Origin: Ornithinimicrobium sediminis
GTDB taxonomy: Bacteria > Actinomycetota > Actinomycetes > Actinomycetales > Dermatophilaceae
NCBI RefSeq assembly: GCF_021272345.1
Contig: NZ_JAJSDQ010000001.1
Span: 372,001 to 436,000 of the forward strand
Reading direction: 5' to 3'
DNA length: 64,000 bases
This document shows, piece after piece, positions 20,271 through 31,650 of the stretch (position 1 is the stretch's first letter; the number at the start of each line of letters is the position of its first letter). Under the pieces are notes generated by a model that was given only the letters and a program-made list of their open reading frames with translations, did not search any database and was not told the DNA's origin. Made by a program: the position numbers and the translations under genes.

Positions 20271-21922
20271 CAGCCCTGGGTGAAGGGCCGATCGAGCAGG
20301 GCGTGCTCCACCAGCAGCGGCGACGGCGCCAGATGCGGCTGGAAGCCGTCGCTGCCGGTGAGCATGTCCTCGCAGACGGACAGCACCTCGTCGGCACCGA
20401 TGTGGTCGATCATGGCGAACGGCCCCATCGGGTAGCCCAGACCGAACCGGGTCGCGGTGTCGATGTCGTCGACGCTCGCATAGCCCTGGTCGAGCATCCG
20501 CACCGCGTCGTTCAGGTGCGGCACCAGCAGTGCGTCGACGACCAGACCCGTGCGGTCGCGGCAGACGACCGGCTCGGCGCCCAGTGCCGTGACCACGCCA
20601 CGGAGGGTGTCGACCACGGACCGGGCGGTGACGCCGGTGCGGCCGATCTCCACGACCTGTCCGTTGCCGGTGGGGGCGTGCATGCGCAGCACCGCCGTCT
20701 CCTCCGGTCGTCCCGACAGGGCTGCGAGCGCCACGGCGGAGTAGGTGTTGGCGGTGGCCAGGATCGTCCCCGGACGGGTGACCTGCCCGAGCTCGGAGAA
20801 GAGCTCGTCGACGTCACGTCCGGGCAGCTCGGCACCGTCCCCGTCGTCGGGCTCCGCCTGGGCCTCGACCACCAGGTCGACCCCCGCCACCGGGGAGAGG
20901 TCGGACACGTCGGCCAGGCGGATGACGGCATACCCGGCCTCGGTCAGCCGGGAGTCGAGCTCCTGGGCGAGGGCGCCGTCCCCCAGGACCGCGACGCTGT
21001 CGACCGCAGGCGGGCGCACCTCGGCCGGGGTGGACCTGTCGGGGACGACCTGGCCGCCACCGGGCTGCGCGTAGCTGTAGAACCCCTGGCCGCTCTTGCG
21101 CCCCAGCCGCCCGGCGGTGACCATCTGCTGGAGCATCGCGCTCGGCGCGTGCAGGGGGCTGCGGCTGTGCCCGTAGATCACGTCGCCGATGTGGTCGCAC
21201 ACGTCGAGGCCGATGAGGTCCATGAGCGTCAGCGGCCCCATGGGCAGGCCGGCCCCCACGCGCATCGCCGTGTCGAGGTCCTCGCGGCTGACATGCCCGT
21301 GCTCCAGCATGCGCATGGCGGAGTTGAGGTAGCCGAAGAGCAGGTAGTTGGCCACGAAGCCGGCCCGGTCCCCGACCACGACCGGGCTCTTGCCCATCTC
21401 GCGGGCGAGGGCGACGACCGCCTCGGTGACCTCCGGCTCGGTGCTCAGCGTGGTGACCACCTCGACGAGCCGGAGCACAGGCGCGGGGTTGAAGAAGTGC
21501 ATGCCCACGACCCGCCCGGGGAGGGCCGTGGCGGCCGCGACCTGCGTGATCGACAGGCTCGAGGTGTTGCTGGCCAGCACGGCGTCCTCCCGCACGATCC
21601 CGTCGAGCCGCCCGAAGACGTCACGCTTGAGGTCTATCGTCTCGGGCACCGCCTCGACCACCAGGTCGGCCGGAGCGAGCGCCGCCATGTCGGTGGTGAT
21701 GGTGACCCGGTCGAGGATCTCCTGCCTGCCCGCCTCGTCGAGCCTGCCCTTGGCGACGGCCCGGTCGGTGGACCCGGCGAGGATCGCCCTGCCCCGCTCG
21801 GCGAACTCCTCGGTGGTCTCGACCCCGATCACCGTGCGCCCGCCCCGGGCGAAGACCTCCACGATGCCGGCACCCATCGTGCCGAGTCCGATCACGCCGA
21901 CGGTGCTGATGTCGCTAGCCAT
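20270..21922 (-). CDS. 3-hydroxyacyl-CoA dehydrogenase, duplicated-domain form
   Basis: A 550-residue NAD-dependent dehydrogenase of fatty-acid or butyrate metabolism, about twice the length of the basic enzyme. Residues 1-190 are a standard Rossmann domain ([12 protein letters not shown]; catalytic His in [16 protein letters not shown]), then a helical dimerisation domain ([34 protein letters not shown]). From about 300 both domains are repeated: a weakened Rossmann fold ([17 protein letters not shown], no GxGxxG) and [18 protein letters not shown] plus a second helical domain ending [16 protein letters not shown]. The ATG at 21922 follows GAGAGGA. Divergent from nucS. Confidence 0.9.
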   Translation of the reverse strand: MASDISTVGVIGLGTMGAGIVEVFARGGRTVIGVETTEEFAERGRAILAGSTDRAVAKGRLDEAGRQEILDRVTITTDMAALAPADLVVEAVPETIDLKRDVFGRLDGIVREDAVLASNTSSLSITQVAAATALPGRVVGMHFFNPAPVLRLVEVVTTLSTEPEVTEAVVALAREMGKSPVVVGDRAGFVANYLLFGYLNSAMRMLEHGHVSREDLDTAMRVGAGLPMGPLTLMDLIGLDVCDHIGDVIYGHSRSPLHAPSAMLQQMVTAGRLGRKSGQGFYSYAQPGGGQVVPDRSTPAEVRPPAVDSVAVLGDGALAQELDSRLTEAGYAVIRLADVSDLSPVAGVDLVVEAQAEPDDGDGAELPGRDVDELFSELGQVTRPGTILATANTYSAVALAALSGRPEETAVLRMHAPTGNGQVVEIGRTGVTARSVVDTLRGVVTALGAEPVVCRDRTGLVVDALLVPHLNDAVRMLDQGYASVDDIDTATRFGLGYPMGPFAMIDHIGADEVLSVCEDMLTGSDGFQPHLAPSPLLVEHALLDRPFTQG

Positions 21923-21948
21923 GCGCCGATCCTCTCACCCCGGCGGGC

Positions 21949-21954
21949 TAGGGT
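21949..21954 (+). promoter_or_regulatory. -10 element of nucS
   Basis: TAGGGT lies 8 bases before the GTG at 21963 in the 40-base gap to the divergent dehydrogenase gene. A leaderless message starting at or next to GTG is likely. Confidence 0.5.
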
Positions 21955-21962
21955 GGTGCCCC

Positions 21963-22658
21963 GTGCGCGTGGTGATCGCAAGATGCAGTGTCGACTACGA
22001 AGGTGCGCTGCAGGCACACCTGCCTCCGGCGACCCGGCTGCTGATGGTCAAGGCCGACGGCTCGGTGCTGGTCCACTCCGACGGGGGCTCCTACAAGCCG
22101 CTCAACTGGATGGCGCCCCCGTGTGCCATGAGTGAGGTCGAGCCGGACGACGCCGAGCGCGAGGAAGGGGTCTGCGCGGTGTGGCTGGTCCGGCACGGCA
22201 GACGCGAGGACACGCTGCGCATCCGGCTCCACGAGGTCCTCAGCGACAGCTCGCACGACCTCGGGGTCGACCCCGGGCTGGTCAAGGACGGGGTCGAGGC
22301 GCAGCTGCAGGCGCTGCTCGCCCAGCACATCCAGACGCTGGGCGCCGGGTGGAGCCTGCTGCGGCGCGAGTTCCCCACCGCGATCGGCCCCGTCGACATC
22401 CTGTGCCGGGACAGCACCGGGGCCACGGTCGCGGTCGAGATCAAGCGGCGCGGCGACATCGACGGGGTCGAGCAGCTCACCCGCTACCTCGAGCTGCTCA
22501 ACCGTGACCCTCACCTCGCCCCGGTGGCCGGCGTCTTCGCCGCGCAGGCGATCCGTCCACAGGCCCGCACCCTCGCACTGGACCGCGGCATCCGCTGCGT
22601 CACCCTGGACTACGAGGCGCTGCGGGGGATGGACGACGCGGAGCACCGGTTGTTCTGA
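21963..22658 (+). CDS. nucS: mismatch-specific endonuclease NucS (EndoMS)
   Basis: Non-canonical mismatch-repair endonuclease of actinobacteria and archaea, cutting both strands at mismatched bases. The 231-residue protein has the N-terminal dimerisation/DNA-binding domain ([42 protein letters not shown]) and the PD-(D/E)xK nuclease domain with Asp145 (GPVDILCRD), Glu159 and Lys161 (VAVEIKRRG). The C-terminus ends DDAEHRLF, resembling the clamp-binding tail reported for family members. GTG 21963 matches the usual N-terminus; the open frame upstream is shadow. Confidence 0.95.
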   Translation: MRVVIARCSVDYEGALQAHLPPATRLLMVKADGSVLVHSDGGSYKPLNWMAPPCAMSEVEPDDAEREEGVCAVWLVRHGRREDTLRIRLHEVLSDSSHDLGVDPGLVKDGVEAQLQALLAQHIQTLGAGWSLLRREFPTAIGPVDILCRDSTGATVAVEIKRRGDIDGVEQLTRYLELLNRDPHLAPVAGVFAAQAIRPQARTLALDRGIRCVTLDYEALRGMDDAEHRLF

Positions 22659-22680
22659 GCACCGGGGTCCCCCGATGGGG

Positions 22681-22686
22681 CACAAT
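22681..22686 (+). promoter_or_regulatory. -10 element of the gamma-glutamyltransferase-like gene
   Basis: CACAAT ends 6 bases before the ATG at 22693. It is one of the more AT-rich hexamers in the area and has the leaderless spacing. Confidence 0.4.
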
Positions 22687-22692
22687 CGCGGC

Positions 22693-24219
22693 ATGACGCG
22701 ACAGGCCGCGATCGCCGCCCCCAACCCGATCTCCGCCCAGGCGGGACAGGTGGCGCTGTCACACGGCGGCACCGCCGTCGACGCCGCGATCGCCGCGATG
22801 GTCGCCGCCTGCGTCTCCGAGCCCGGGCTGATCAGCCCGCTCGGGGGGTGCTACATCAACATCTGGCCTGCCGACGCCGAGCCTGTGGTCGTCGACGGCA
22901 ACGTGGAGATGCCCGGGCGTGGTGCCCCACGGGAGCGCTTCGGCCAGGGGATGATCGAGTGCGTGACGACCTACGGCGGCGGCCTGACGACCTACGCCGG
23001 CCCCGGCTCCGTCGCGACGCCCGGGATGCTCGCGGCCATGGGCTGGGCGCACCGGCATCACGGCCGTGCGCCCTGGCCGGCGCTGTTCGACCCGGCCGTC
23101 CGGGCGGCACGCCAGGGCTTCCCGGTGAGCCCGACGGCCGGCTCCTACAGCGAGCTGGTGTCCTCCACCATCTTCGGCTGGGACCCCGTCACCCGCGCTG
23201 TCTACACCCATGACGGGCACGGGCTGACCCCCGGCCACATCATCACCGACGACGACCTGGCGGACACGCTCGAGCAGATCGGCGCCGAGGGCGCGGGCAC
23301 CGCGTACTCCGGTGACCTGGCCCGCGTCATCGCGGAGGACATGGCGCAGCGCGGCGGCCTGCTCACCCTGGAGGACCTGCAGGCCTACCGTCCGGTGGTC
23401 CGCCCCGCGCTGCGCACCAGGCTCGGCGAGTGGGACCTTGCGTGCAACCCGCCGCCCTCGATCGGTGGGCCGGTGCTCACCGCCATGCTGCGGCTGCTCG
23501 GCTCCTACGGCACACCGGTCACCCCCGTCGACGCGGCACGCGTGATGCGCCGGGTGCTCGACCTGCGGCTGCAGCGCATCGACATCGCCCCCGACCTCGA
23601 GGTCGCCGGCCACGCGCTGCTCCGGGACATCCACGGTGGCGCCGGCCTGGGGCTGCCGACGTCGGCCTCGACAGCGCACGTCTCCGTGGTCGACAGCGAC
23701 GGCACGGCGTGCGCGGTCACGGCGTCCTCCGGCTACAGCTCGGGCATGACGATCCAGGGCACGGGCATGCTCGCCAACAACGCCCTCGGAGAGCCCGAGC
23801 TGAACCGGCGCGGCCTGCACGCCCTGGAGCCAGGCACCAGGATGGCCTCCAACATGGCGCCCACCACGGGTCGCAGCGACTCCGGCGACCGGCTCGCGAT
23901 CGGCACTCCCGGCGCCGACCGGATCACCACGGCGCTCACACAGGTGCTGCTCCACGTCTGCCTGCACGGGGAGAGCCTGCAGGAGGCCATCGACCGGCCC
24001 CGCCTGCACGTCCGCCACCTCGACGACGACACGGTGCGGATCGACCACGAGCGGGACGCCGAGCTGTCCACCGTCCTCACCGAGGTGGGGCTGCCGCTCT
24101 ACGAGCACGAGCCGCATGCGATGTTCTTCGGAGGTGTCGGCGGCGCCCTGCGCCAGCCGGACGGCGCCCTGAGCGCCGGGGCCGACCCGCGCCGGGCCGC
24201 TGCAACGGCCGTGGGCTGA
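22693..24219 (+). CDS. gamma-glutamyltransferase family protein
   Basis: N-terminal nucleophile hydrolase of 508 residues that would self-cleave before Thr327 (TSASTAHVSVVDSDGTA), matching the TTH-like processing site of gamma-glutamyltransferases. NPISAQAGQVALSHGGTAVDAAIAAM is the N-terminal block and GTPGADRITTALTQVLLH the C-terminal one. No signal peptide is visible, so it is likely cytoplasmic. Likely substrates are gamma-glutamyl compounds, but many family members act on other acyl amides. ATG 22693 is chosen for the -10 spacing; an alternative ATG is at 22675. The next gene starts 2 bases after the stop. Confidence 0.82.
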   Translation: MTRQAAIAAPNPISAQAGQVALSHGGTAVDAAIAAMVAACVSEPGLISPLGGCYINIWPADAEPVVVDGNVEMPGRGAPRERFGQGMIECVTTYGGGLTTYAGPGSVATPGMLAAMGWAHRHHGRAPWPALFDPAVRAARQGFPVSPTAGSYSELVSSTIFGWDPVTRAVYTHDGHGLTPGHIITDDDLADTLEQIGAEGAGTAYSGDLARVIAEDMAQRGGLLTLEDLQAYRPVVRPALRTRLGEWDLACNPPPSIGGPVLTAMLRLLGSYGTPVTPVDAARVMRRVLDLRLQRIDIAPDLEVAGHALLRDIHGGAGLGLPTSASTAHVSVVDSDGTACAVTASSGYSSGMTIQGTGMLANNALGEPELNRRGLHALEPGTRMASNMAPTTGRSDSGDRLAIGTPGADRITTALTQVLLHVCLHGESLQEAIDRPRLHVRHLDDDTVRIDHERDAELSTVLTEVGLPLYEHEPHAMFFGGVGGALRQPDGALSAGADPRRAAATAVG

Positions 24220-24221
24220 CG

Positions 24222-25367
24222 ATGCGCGACCTCACCGACGAGCAGCTGCGGGCCTCAGGCCTGCTGAAGTGGGCCGTCGACGGTCCCGGGGTCATCCCCG
24301 CCTGGGTCGCCGAGATGGACATGCCGGTGCCCGACGTGGTCCGCGACGCCGTGCTCGCCCACGCTGCCCAGGGGGTCTTCGGCTACGCCGACCCGCGTGG
24401 ACGTCACGAGGTCATCGAAGCGCTCGCCGGGTTCGCACTCGAGCGCTGGGGCCTGCAGGTCGACCCCCACCGGGTGCTCCTGACCGGTGACGTCATGGAG
24501 GGCATGCGGCTCACGCTGCACCACCTCACCGACGGGGGTCCGGTCATCGTCCCGACACCCGTCTACCCACCCTTCCTCGTGACCGTGCGCGACCTGGGCA
24601 GACAGGCGGTGGAGGTGCCGGTCGACCCGGACGCCGACCGTGCCGAGCTCGACGTGGCCGGCATCGAGCGGGCCGCGCGCGACGGGGCGCGGACCCTGCT
24701 GCTGTGCCATCCGCACAACCCGGTGGGCCGGTGCTGGACCCGCAACGAGCTGGAGGCGGTGCGTGACGCCGTCGAGCCGCACGGGGTGCACGTCGTCAGT
24801 GACGAGATCCACGCCCCGCTGACGCTGCCCGGCGTCGCCTTCACCCCCTACGCCGCCGTCGCCTCGCCCGACGCCCCGGTCACCACCCTGATGTCGGCCA
24901 CGAAGGCGTTCACGATGCCCGGCCTGCGCTGCGCCCAGGTGGTCAGCCAACGGCTGGAGGACCACCGGCGCCTCACGCACCTGCATCCCGTGCTCAACCA
25001 CGGCATGACCACGCTCGGGCAGATCGCCACCGCGACCGCCTACCGCGCCGGCGGTCCGTGGCTCGACGAGGTGCGCACCCGGATCGCCGGCAACCATGTG
25101 CTCTTCCGTGAGCTCATGGCCCAGGACCTGCCGGCGGTGCGCATCCGGGCGGCGGAGGCGACCTACCTCGCCTGGCTCGACGTGCGGGCCCTCAGCTGCC
25201 CCGACCCGGTGGGTGGGGCCCTGCGGGCCGGTGTGCGCATCGACGGCCAGGACTACGGCGCCGGTGGCGCAGGGCACGTGCGGGTCAACCTGGGCACGTC
25301 ACCCGAGCGCGTGCGCGAGATCGTGCGCAGGCTCAGCGCACCTGCGGCAGGGTGGGCAGCGACCTGA
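24222..25367 (+). CDS. PLP-dependent aminotransferase / C-S lyase (MalY/PatB family)
   Basis: Fold-type I PLP enzyme of 381 residues. PLP Lys228 stands in LMSATKAFTMPGLR; LLLCHPHNPVGR and VVSDEIHAPLTLPG are the cofactor-binding motifs and VRVNLGTSP carries the C-terminal carboxylate-binding Arg region. The early LKWAVDGPGVIPAWVAEMDM is typical of MalY/PatB cystathionine beta-lyases, which release sulfide or thiols from cysteine conjugates. Pairing with a gamma-glutamyltransferase-like gene two bases upstream suggests the two might process gamma-glutamyl-cysteine conjugates; this is an inference. The 3' end overlaps the convergent STAS gene by 35 bases. Confidence 0.82.
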   Translation: MRDLTDEQLRASGLLKWAVDGPGVIPAWVAEMDMPVPDVVRDAVLAHAAQGVFGYADPRGRHEVIEALAGFALERWGLQVDPHRVLLTGDVMEGMRLTLHHLTDGGPVIVPTPVYPPFLVTVRDLGRQAVEVPVDPDADRAELDVAGIERAARDGARTLLLCHPHNPVGRCWTRNELEAVRDAVEPHGVHVVSDEIHAPLTLPGVAFTPYAAVASPDAPVTTLMSATKAFTMPGLRCAQVVSQRLEDHRRLTHLHPVLNHGMTTLGQIATATAYRAGGPWLDEVRTRIAGNHVLFRELMAQDLPAVRIRAAEATYLAWLDVRALSCPDPVGGALRAGVRIDGQDYGAGGAGHVRVNLGTSPERVREIVRRLSAPAAGWAAT

Positions 25368-25719
25368 CCGTCCGACCTCCGGCGACCGTGCCGGCCACCG
25401 GTGCGTCCAGCCGCGCGAGCACCAGGTGGAGCTTGGTCAGCCGCAGCAGGCGCTCCAGCCGCTCGGACGTCTCGGCGATGACGAGACGGCGGCCCCGACG
25501 CACGGCGCGGTGGTGTGCACCCACCAGCACGCCCAGCCCCGTCGCGTCGTGGACCTCGGCCTCGCCGAGGTGCAGGACGAGGTCGCCCTCGCCGGTGTCG
25601 AGCACCCGCTGCAGGGTCACCCGCAGGTCCGGCACGGTGTGCACGTTCAGCGCACCCCGCAGACGGACCACCCCCGGTGTCTCGACATCGATGTCGAGGT
25701 CCCCCCATGTTGCTGTCAT
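25333..25719 (-). CDS. STAS domain protein (anti-sigma factor antagonist-like)
   Basis: A 128-residue single STAS domain: VVRLRGALNVHTVPDLRVTL, GDLVLHLGEAEVHDATGLGVLVGAHHRA and RRLVIAETSERLERLLRLT. Such proteins bind anti-sigma factors and are switched by phosphorylation of a Ser in DSSG. Here the position is D58-A59-T60-G61, so the usual Ser is Ala and only Thr60 could take a phosphate. No anti-sigma kinase is nearby. ATG 25719 follows GGAG; the frame is open to 25770 but without a better start. The 3' end runs 35 bases into the convergent aminotransferase gene. Confidence 0.82.
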   Translation of the reverse strand: MTATWGDLDIDVETPGVVRLRGALNVHTVPDLRVTLQRVLDTGEGDLVLHLGEAEVHDATGLGVLVGAHHRAVRRGRRLVIAETSERLERLLRLTKLHLVLARLDAPVAGTVAGGRTVRSLPTLPQVR

Positions 25720-25807
25720 TGCGGCTCCAAGCTCTCGTGGACAGCGTCCCTGCCCCGTTTCTACTGGCAAACAGGAGTCCGCGCACCCGCTTTTCGGGAC
25801 AAACGCG

Positions 25808-25827
25808 TCACGATTGCATCACGATTG
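25808..25827. promoter_or_regulatory. 11-bp-spaced direct repeat in the divergent STAS / adenosyltransferase gap
   Basis: TCACGATTG occurs at 25808-25816 and again at 25819-25827, start-to-start distance 11 bases (one helical turn), in an AT-rich stretch of the 215-base divergent intergenic region. Tandem direct repeats with one-turn spacing are the usual form of OmpR/PhoB-type response-regulator sites. Which gene it controls is not clear. Confidence 0.35.
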
Positions 25828-25934
25828 TGACTCATCTCTCCCGGATGCCCAGAGTTCACCCTGCCGTGCTGCCGTGACCCAGGGACGAGCCGGTCGATGA
25901 CGCCCGGCGAGGCACCGTCTGCGAGGATGCGGTC

Positions 25935-26561
25935 ATGGTGACCTTGTCTCGGATCTACACACGCACCGGTGACGACGGGACGACCTCCCTCGGCGACTTC
26001 AGCCGCACCGACAAGAACGACCCACGTCTTGTGGCCTACGCCGACACGGACGAGGCCAACGCGGCCATCGGGGTCGCCGTCACCTGCGGCGGGCTGTCCG
26101 AGCAGGTGCGCGCCACGCTGCTGCGCATCCAGAACGACCTCTTCGACGTGGGGGCCGACCTGTGCACCCCCCTGCGCACTGCCTACGAGCACCCGCCACT
26201 GCGCGTGCAGGCGCGTTGGGTCGACGAGCTCGAGCAGGACTGCGACACCTACAACGAGGGGCTGCCCACGCTGCGCTCCTTCGTGCTTCCCGGCGGCACC
26301 CGCGGGTCTGCCCACCTCCACGTCGCCCGCACCGTCACCCGCCGCGCGGAGCGCTCGGCCTGGGCCGCCGTCACCGCACACGGGTCCGAGCCCGCCCTCC
26401 CGGAGGCCGAGAAGGGCATCGGCGGTGTCAACCCGCTCACCGCGACCTACCTCAACCGGCTGTCCGACCTCCTGTTCATCCTGTCCCGCGTGGCCAACAC
26501 GGACGACGGCGGCGACGTGCTGTGGCAGCCCGGTGGCGGCCGCGCCGAGCCGCAGGCCTGA
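25935..26561 (+). CDS. ATP:cob(I)alamin adenosyltransferase (PduO type)
   Basis: A 208-residue trimeric enzyme making adenosylcobalamin, the cofactor needed by the mutase encoded at 11.5-13.2 kb. The N-terminal ATP-binding signature IYTRTGDDGTTSLGDFSRTDKND-type segment is clear, with DTDEANAAIGVA following and LPGGTRGSAHLHVARTVTRRAER-type helix near 125-150; NPLTATYLNRLSDLLFILSR is the C-terminal signature. The ATG at 25935 lies 6 bases after GAGGAT, so leaderless translation is possible. It is transcribed towards the convergent DUF2550 gene. Confidence 0.92.
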   Translation: MVTLSRIYTRTGDDGTTSLGDFSRTDKNDPRLVAYADTDEANAAIGVAVTCGGLSEQVRATLLRIQNDLFDVGADLCTPLRTAYEHPPLRVQARWVDELEQDCDTYNEGLPTLRSFVLPGGTRGSAHLHVARTVTRRAERSAWAAVTAHGSEPALPEAEKGIGGVNPLTATYLNRLSDLLFILSRVANTDDGGDVLWQPGGGRAEPQA

Positions 26562-26573
26562 CGAGGGTCCCCC

Positions 26574-27026
26574 TCAGGCGACGTTGGAGTTCCATCCCGG
26601 CGGGGCCGCCTCGACCCACGCACGCAGAGCGGTGTAGTGCTCCTCGGTCAGGGCCAGCCAGAAGCTCGTGGCGCCGTACCGGCACGGGACGGCCATGAGC
26701 GGCACGTCCGGCAGCCTGTCCGAGACGTCCCTGCCGTCGACCTGGTCGGCGAACCCCAGGTCGAGGCCCACCCTGGCCCAGCGGTGCTGGGTCGTCATCG
26801 ACAGGCCGCCCGGCCGCCGGTGCACGAGCAGGTCGCCCTCGTAGTGCAGCACGCCGACGGCCCATGGGTCGTCCTCGGCGGCCCGGTAGCCGCACGTGAT
26901 GGGCTGGCTGGCCGAGTGCGGCGGCCCCGCGAAGCGCGAGAAGGCCCACCACCCCAGACCCACGAGGACGACGGCAGCCAGGATCGCCATCACCACCAGC
27001 AGGACCGAGGGGAGGGCGTCCGTCAT
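26574..27026 (-). CDS. DUF2550 family membrane-anchored protein
   Basis: A 150-residue protein with one N-terminal membrane helix (VLLVVMAILAAVVLVGLGWW) and a cytoplasmic or external domain containing CGYRAAEDDPWAVGVLHYEGD and RYGATSFWLALTEEHYTALRAWVEAAPPG. This family lies directly downstream of atpC in many actinobacteria; its function is unknown. It starts 5 bases after the atpC stop, so it is in the same transcript. Confidence 0.82.
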   Translation of the reverse strand: MTDALPSVLLVVMAILAAVVLVGLGWWAFSRFAGPPHSASQPITCGYRAAEDDPWAVGVLHYEGDLLVHRRPGGLSMTTQHRWARVGLDLGFADQVDGRDVSDRLPDVPLMAVPCRYGATSFWLALTEEHYTALRAWVEAAPPGWNSNVA

Positions 27027-27031
27027 GGGCG

Positions 27032-27313
27032 TCAGCGACCACCCGGCGTGACGAGTCCCTCGGCGTCGACCGTGTCGGCGACGATGGTCACCCGGTCGTT
27101 GTCCACGGACAGGAAGCCGCTGTCGATGACAGCCGTGCCGTCGCCGGACGGCGCGTGCACACGCACCTCACCGCTCACCAGCGTGGCCAGCAGCGGAGTG
27201 TGCCCGGGCAGGATGCCCAGCTCCCCCTCGGTGCTGCGGGCGCTGACCATGGTGGCCTCGCCCTCCCAGACCTTGCGGTCGGCCGCCACGAGTTCGACCT
27301 GCAGATGGCTCAC
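27032..27313 (-). CDS. atpC: F0F1 ATP synthase subunit epsilon, short form
   Basis: The 93-residue epsilon subunit of the central stalk. It covers only the N-terminal beta-sandwich (VELVAADRKVWEGEATMV, GELGILPGHTPLLATLVSGEV, VTIVADTVD) and stops about where the C-terminal helical hairpin begins in longer homologues. That hairpin is the part that inhibits ATP hydrolysis, so inhibition of the extended-helix kind cannot occur here. GTG start at 27313 behind GAGAGGAC. It is separated from atpD by a 168-base gap with two hairpins. Confidence 0.93.
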   Translation of the reverse strand: MSHLQVELVAADRKVWEGEATMVSARSTEGELGILPGHTPLLATLVSGEVRVHAPSGDGTAVIDSGFLSVDNDRVTIVADTVDAEGLVTPGGR

Positions 27314-27353
27314 GGGTGTGGTGTCCTCTCGGATCGGGGTGGGCAGGGTTGGA

Positions 27354-27359
27354 AGTGTA
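27354..27359 (-). promoter_or_regulatory. possible separate -10 element for atpC
   Basis: TACACT on the minus strand, 40 bases before the atpC GTG and downstream of the two atpD-atpC hairpins. No good -35 hexamer is visible. It would allow atpC-DUF2550 to be transcribed on their own. Confidence 0.3.
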
Positions 27360-27404
27360 TCGCCCCTGCCCGGGAGTGCCGGGACGCCAGACGGCGACCA
27401 CGGC

Positions 27405-27445
27405 GGGCCGGGTCCGGCCGCACACGCGGTGAGGGGACCCGGCCC
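27405..27445 (-). terminator. stem-loop in the atpD-atpC gap (distal)
   Basis: Perfect 11-bp inverted repeat, 27405-27415 with 27435-27445, with an inner 4-bp stem in its 19-base loop. It lies inside the operon, so it may be an attenuator, a partial terminator or an mRNA-stabilising element rather than the operon end. Confidence 0.5.
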
Positions 27446-27458
27446 GTGGGGGTGGATG

Positions 27459-27479
27459 GTCGGGGGCTCAGCCCCCGAC
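27459..27479 (-). terminator. stem-loop directly after the atpD stop
   Basis: Perfect 9-bp GC-rich stem (27459-27467 with 27471-27479), 3-base loop, 2 bases past the atpD stop codon on the minus strand. No T tract follows. It may lower read-through into atpC or protect the upstream message. Confidence 0.55.
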
Positions 27480-27481
27480 GG

Positions 27482-28942
<1,461 letters not shown>

Positions 28943-28956
28943 TCAGTGCTTCCTTC

Positions 28957-29856
28957 TCACTTGGCGTCGGCGAGGGCGCTGGCGCCGCCCACGATTTCGC
29001 TGATCTCTTGGGTGATCTCGGCCTGGCGGGCCTGGTTGGCCAGCCGGGTGTAGGTCTTGATGAGCTCGTCGGCGTTGTCGGTCGCCGACTTCATCGCCCG
29101 CTGACGGGCGGCGAGCTCGGAGGCCGCCGACTGCAGCAGCGCGTTGTAGATGCGTGACACGACGTACTTCGGCAGCAGGGCGTCGAGCACCTGCGTGCCA
29201 CTGGGCTCGAAGTCGTAGAGCGGGATGAGCTCGTGCTCCTCCGGCGCCTCCACACCCTCGACGACCTCCAGCGGCAGGAGCCGCAGCACCTGCACCTCCT
29301 GGGTGACCATGTTGACGAACCGCGTGTAGACGACGTGGATCTCGTCCACCCCGCCGCCGTCGGCTCCGGCGATGAAGTCCTCGGTGATCCGCTCGGCGAT
29401 GGCCTTGGCGGCCTCGAAGGTCGGCTTGTCGGAGAAGCCCGACCAGCTGGTCTCGAAGTCACGCCGGCGGAACCTGTAGAAGCCCTCGGCCTTGCGCCCG
29501 CACAGGTAGGGGACGACCTCGCGGCCGTCCTCCTCCAGCATCGTGCGCAGCTGCTCGCTGCGCTTGAGCACGGTGGCCGAGTAGGCGCCGGCCAGGCCGC
29601 GGTCACTGGTGATGACCAGCATGCCGGCCCGTCGGGCGTCGGGCCGCTCGGTGGTCAGCGGGTGGTCCACGTCCGAGTGCGTCGCGACGGCCGACACGGC
29701 CCGGGTGATCGACCGTGCGTACGGCGAGGTCTCCTGGACCCGCTGCCGTGCCTTGACGACCCGAGAAGCGGCAATCAGCTCCATCGCCCGAGTGATCTTC
29801 TTCGTCGACTGGACGGATCTGCTGCGCTGGCGGTACTCCCGCTGCTGCGCTCCCAT
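28957..29856 (-). CDS. atpG: F0F1 ATP synthase subunit gamma
   Basis: Rotor shaft subunit (299 residues). The N-terminal helix begins [36 protein letters not shown]-like (family signature, here summarised as [17 protein letters not shown]), and the C-terminal helix is [20 protein letters not shown] followed by [23 protein letters not shown] 29856 follows AAGGAGAGG. An 86-base gap with a stem-loop separates it from atpA. Confidence 0.97.
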   Translation of the reverse strand: MGAQQREYRQRSRSVQSTKKITRAMELIAASRVVKARQRVQETSPYARSITRAVSAVATHSDVDHPLTTERPDARRAGMLVITSDRGLAGAYSATVLKRSEQLRTMLEEDGREVVPYLCGRKAEGFYRFRRRDFETSWSGFSDKPTFEAAKAIAERITEDFIAGADGGGVDEIHVVYTRFVNMVTQEVQVLRLLPLEVVEGVEAPEEHELIPLYDFEPSGTQVLDALLPKYVVSRIYNALLQSAASELAARQRAMKSATDNADELIKTYTRLANQARQAEITQEISEIVGGASALADAK

Positions 29857-29908
29857 GTCTCGCCTCTCCTTCTCGAACCTTGCCCGGTGCGCACGAAGTG
29901 CGACCGCC

Positions 29909-29935
29909 GCGGTCCCGCCTGCTGGACGGGACCGC
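29909..29935 (-). terminator. stem-loop in the atpA-atpG gap
   Basis: Perfect 9-bp stem (29909-29917 with 29927-29935) with a 9-base loop inside the operon, 8 bases after the atpA stop. It probably affects mRNA processing or stability rather than ending transcription, since atpG, D and C follow. Confidence 0.45.
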
Positions 29936-29942
29936 CCGCGGG

Positions 29943-31580
<1,638 letters not shown>

Positions 31581-31650
31581 TGTCTTCTCCTCATTGGTGC
31601 CCCGATCTTGTCCTCGGAGCAGGTCAGGTGCGTGGGTGGTGGATGGTGGC

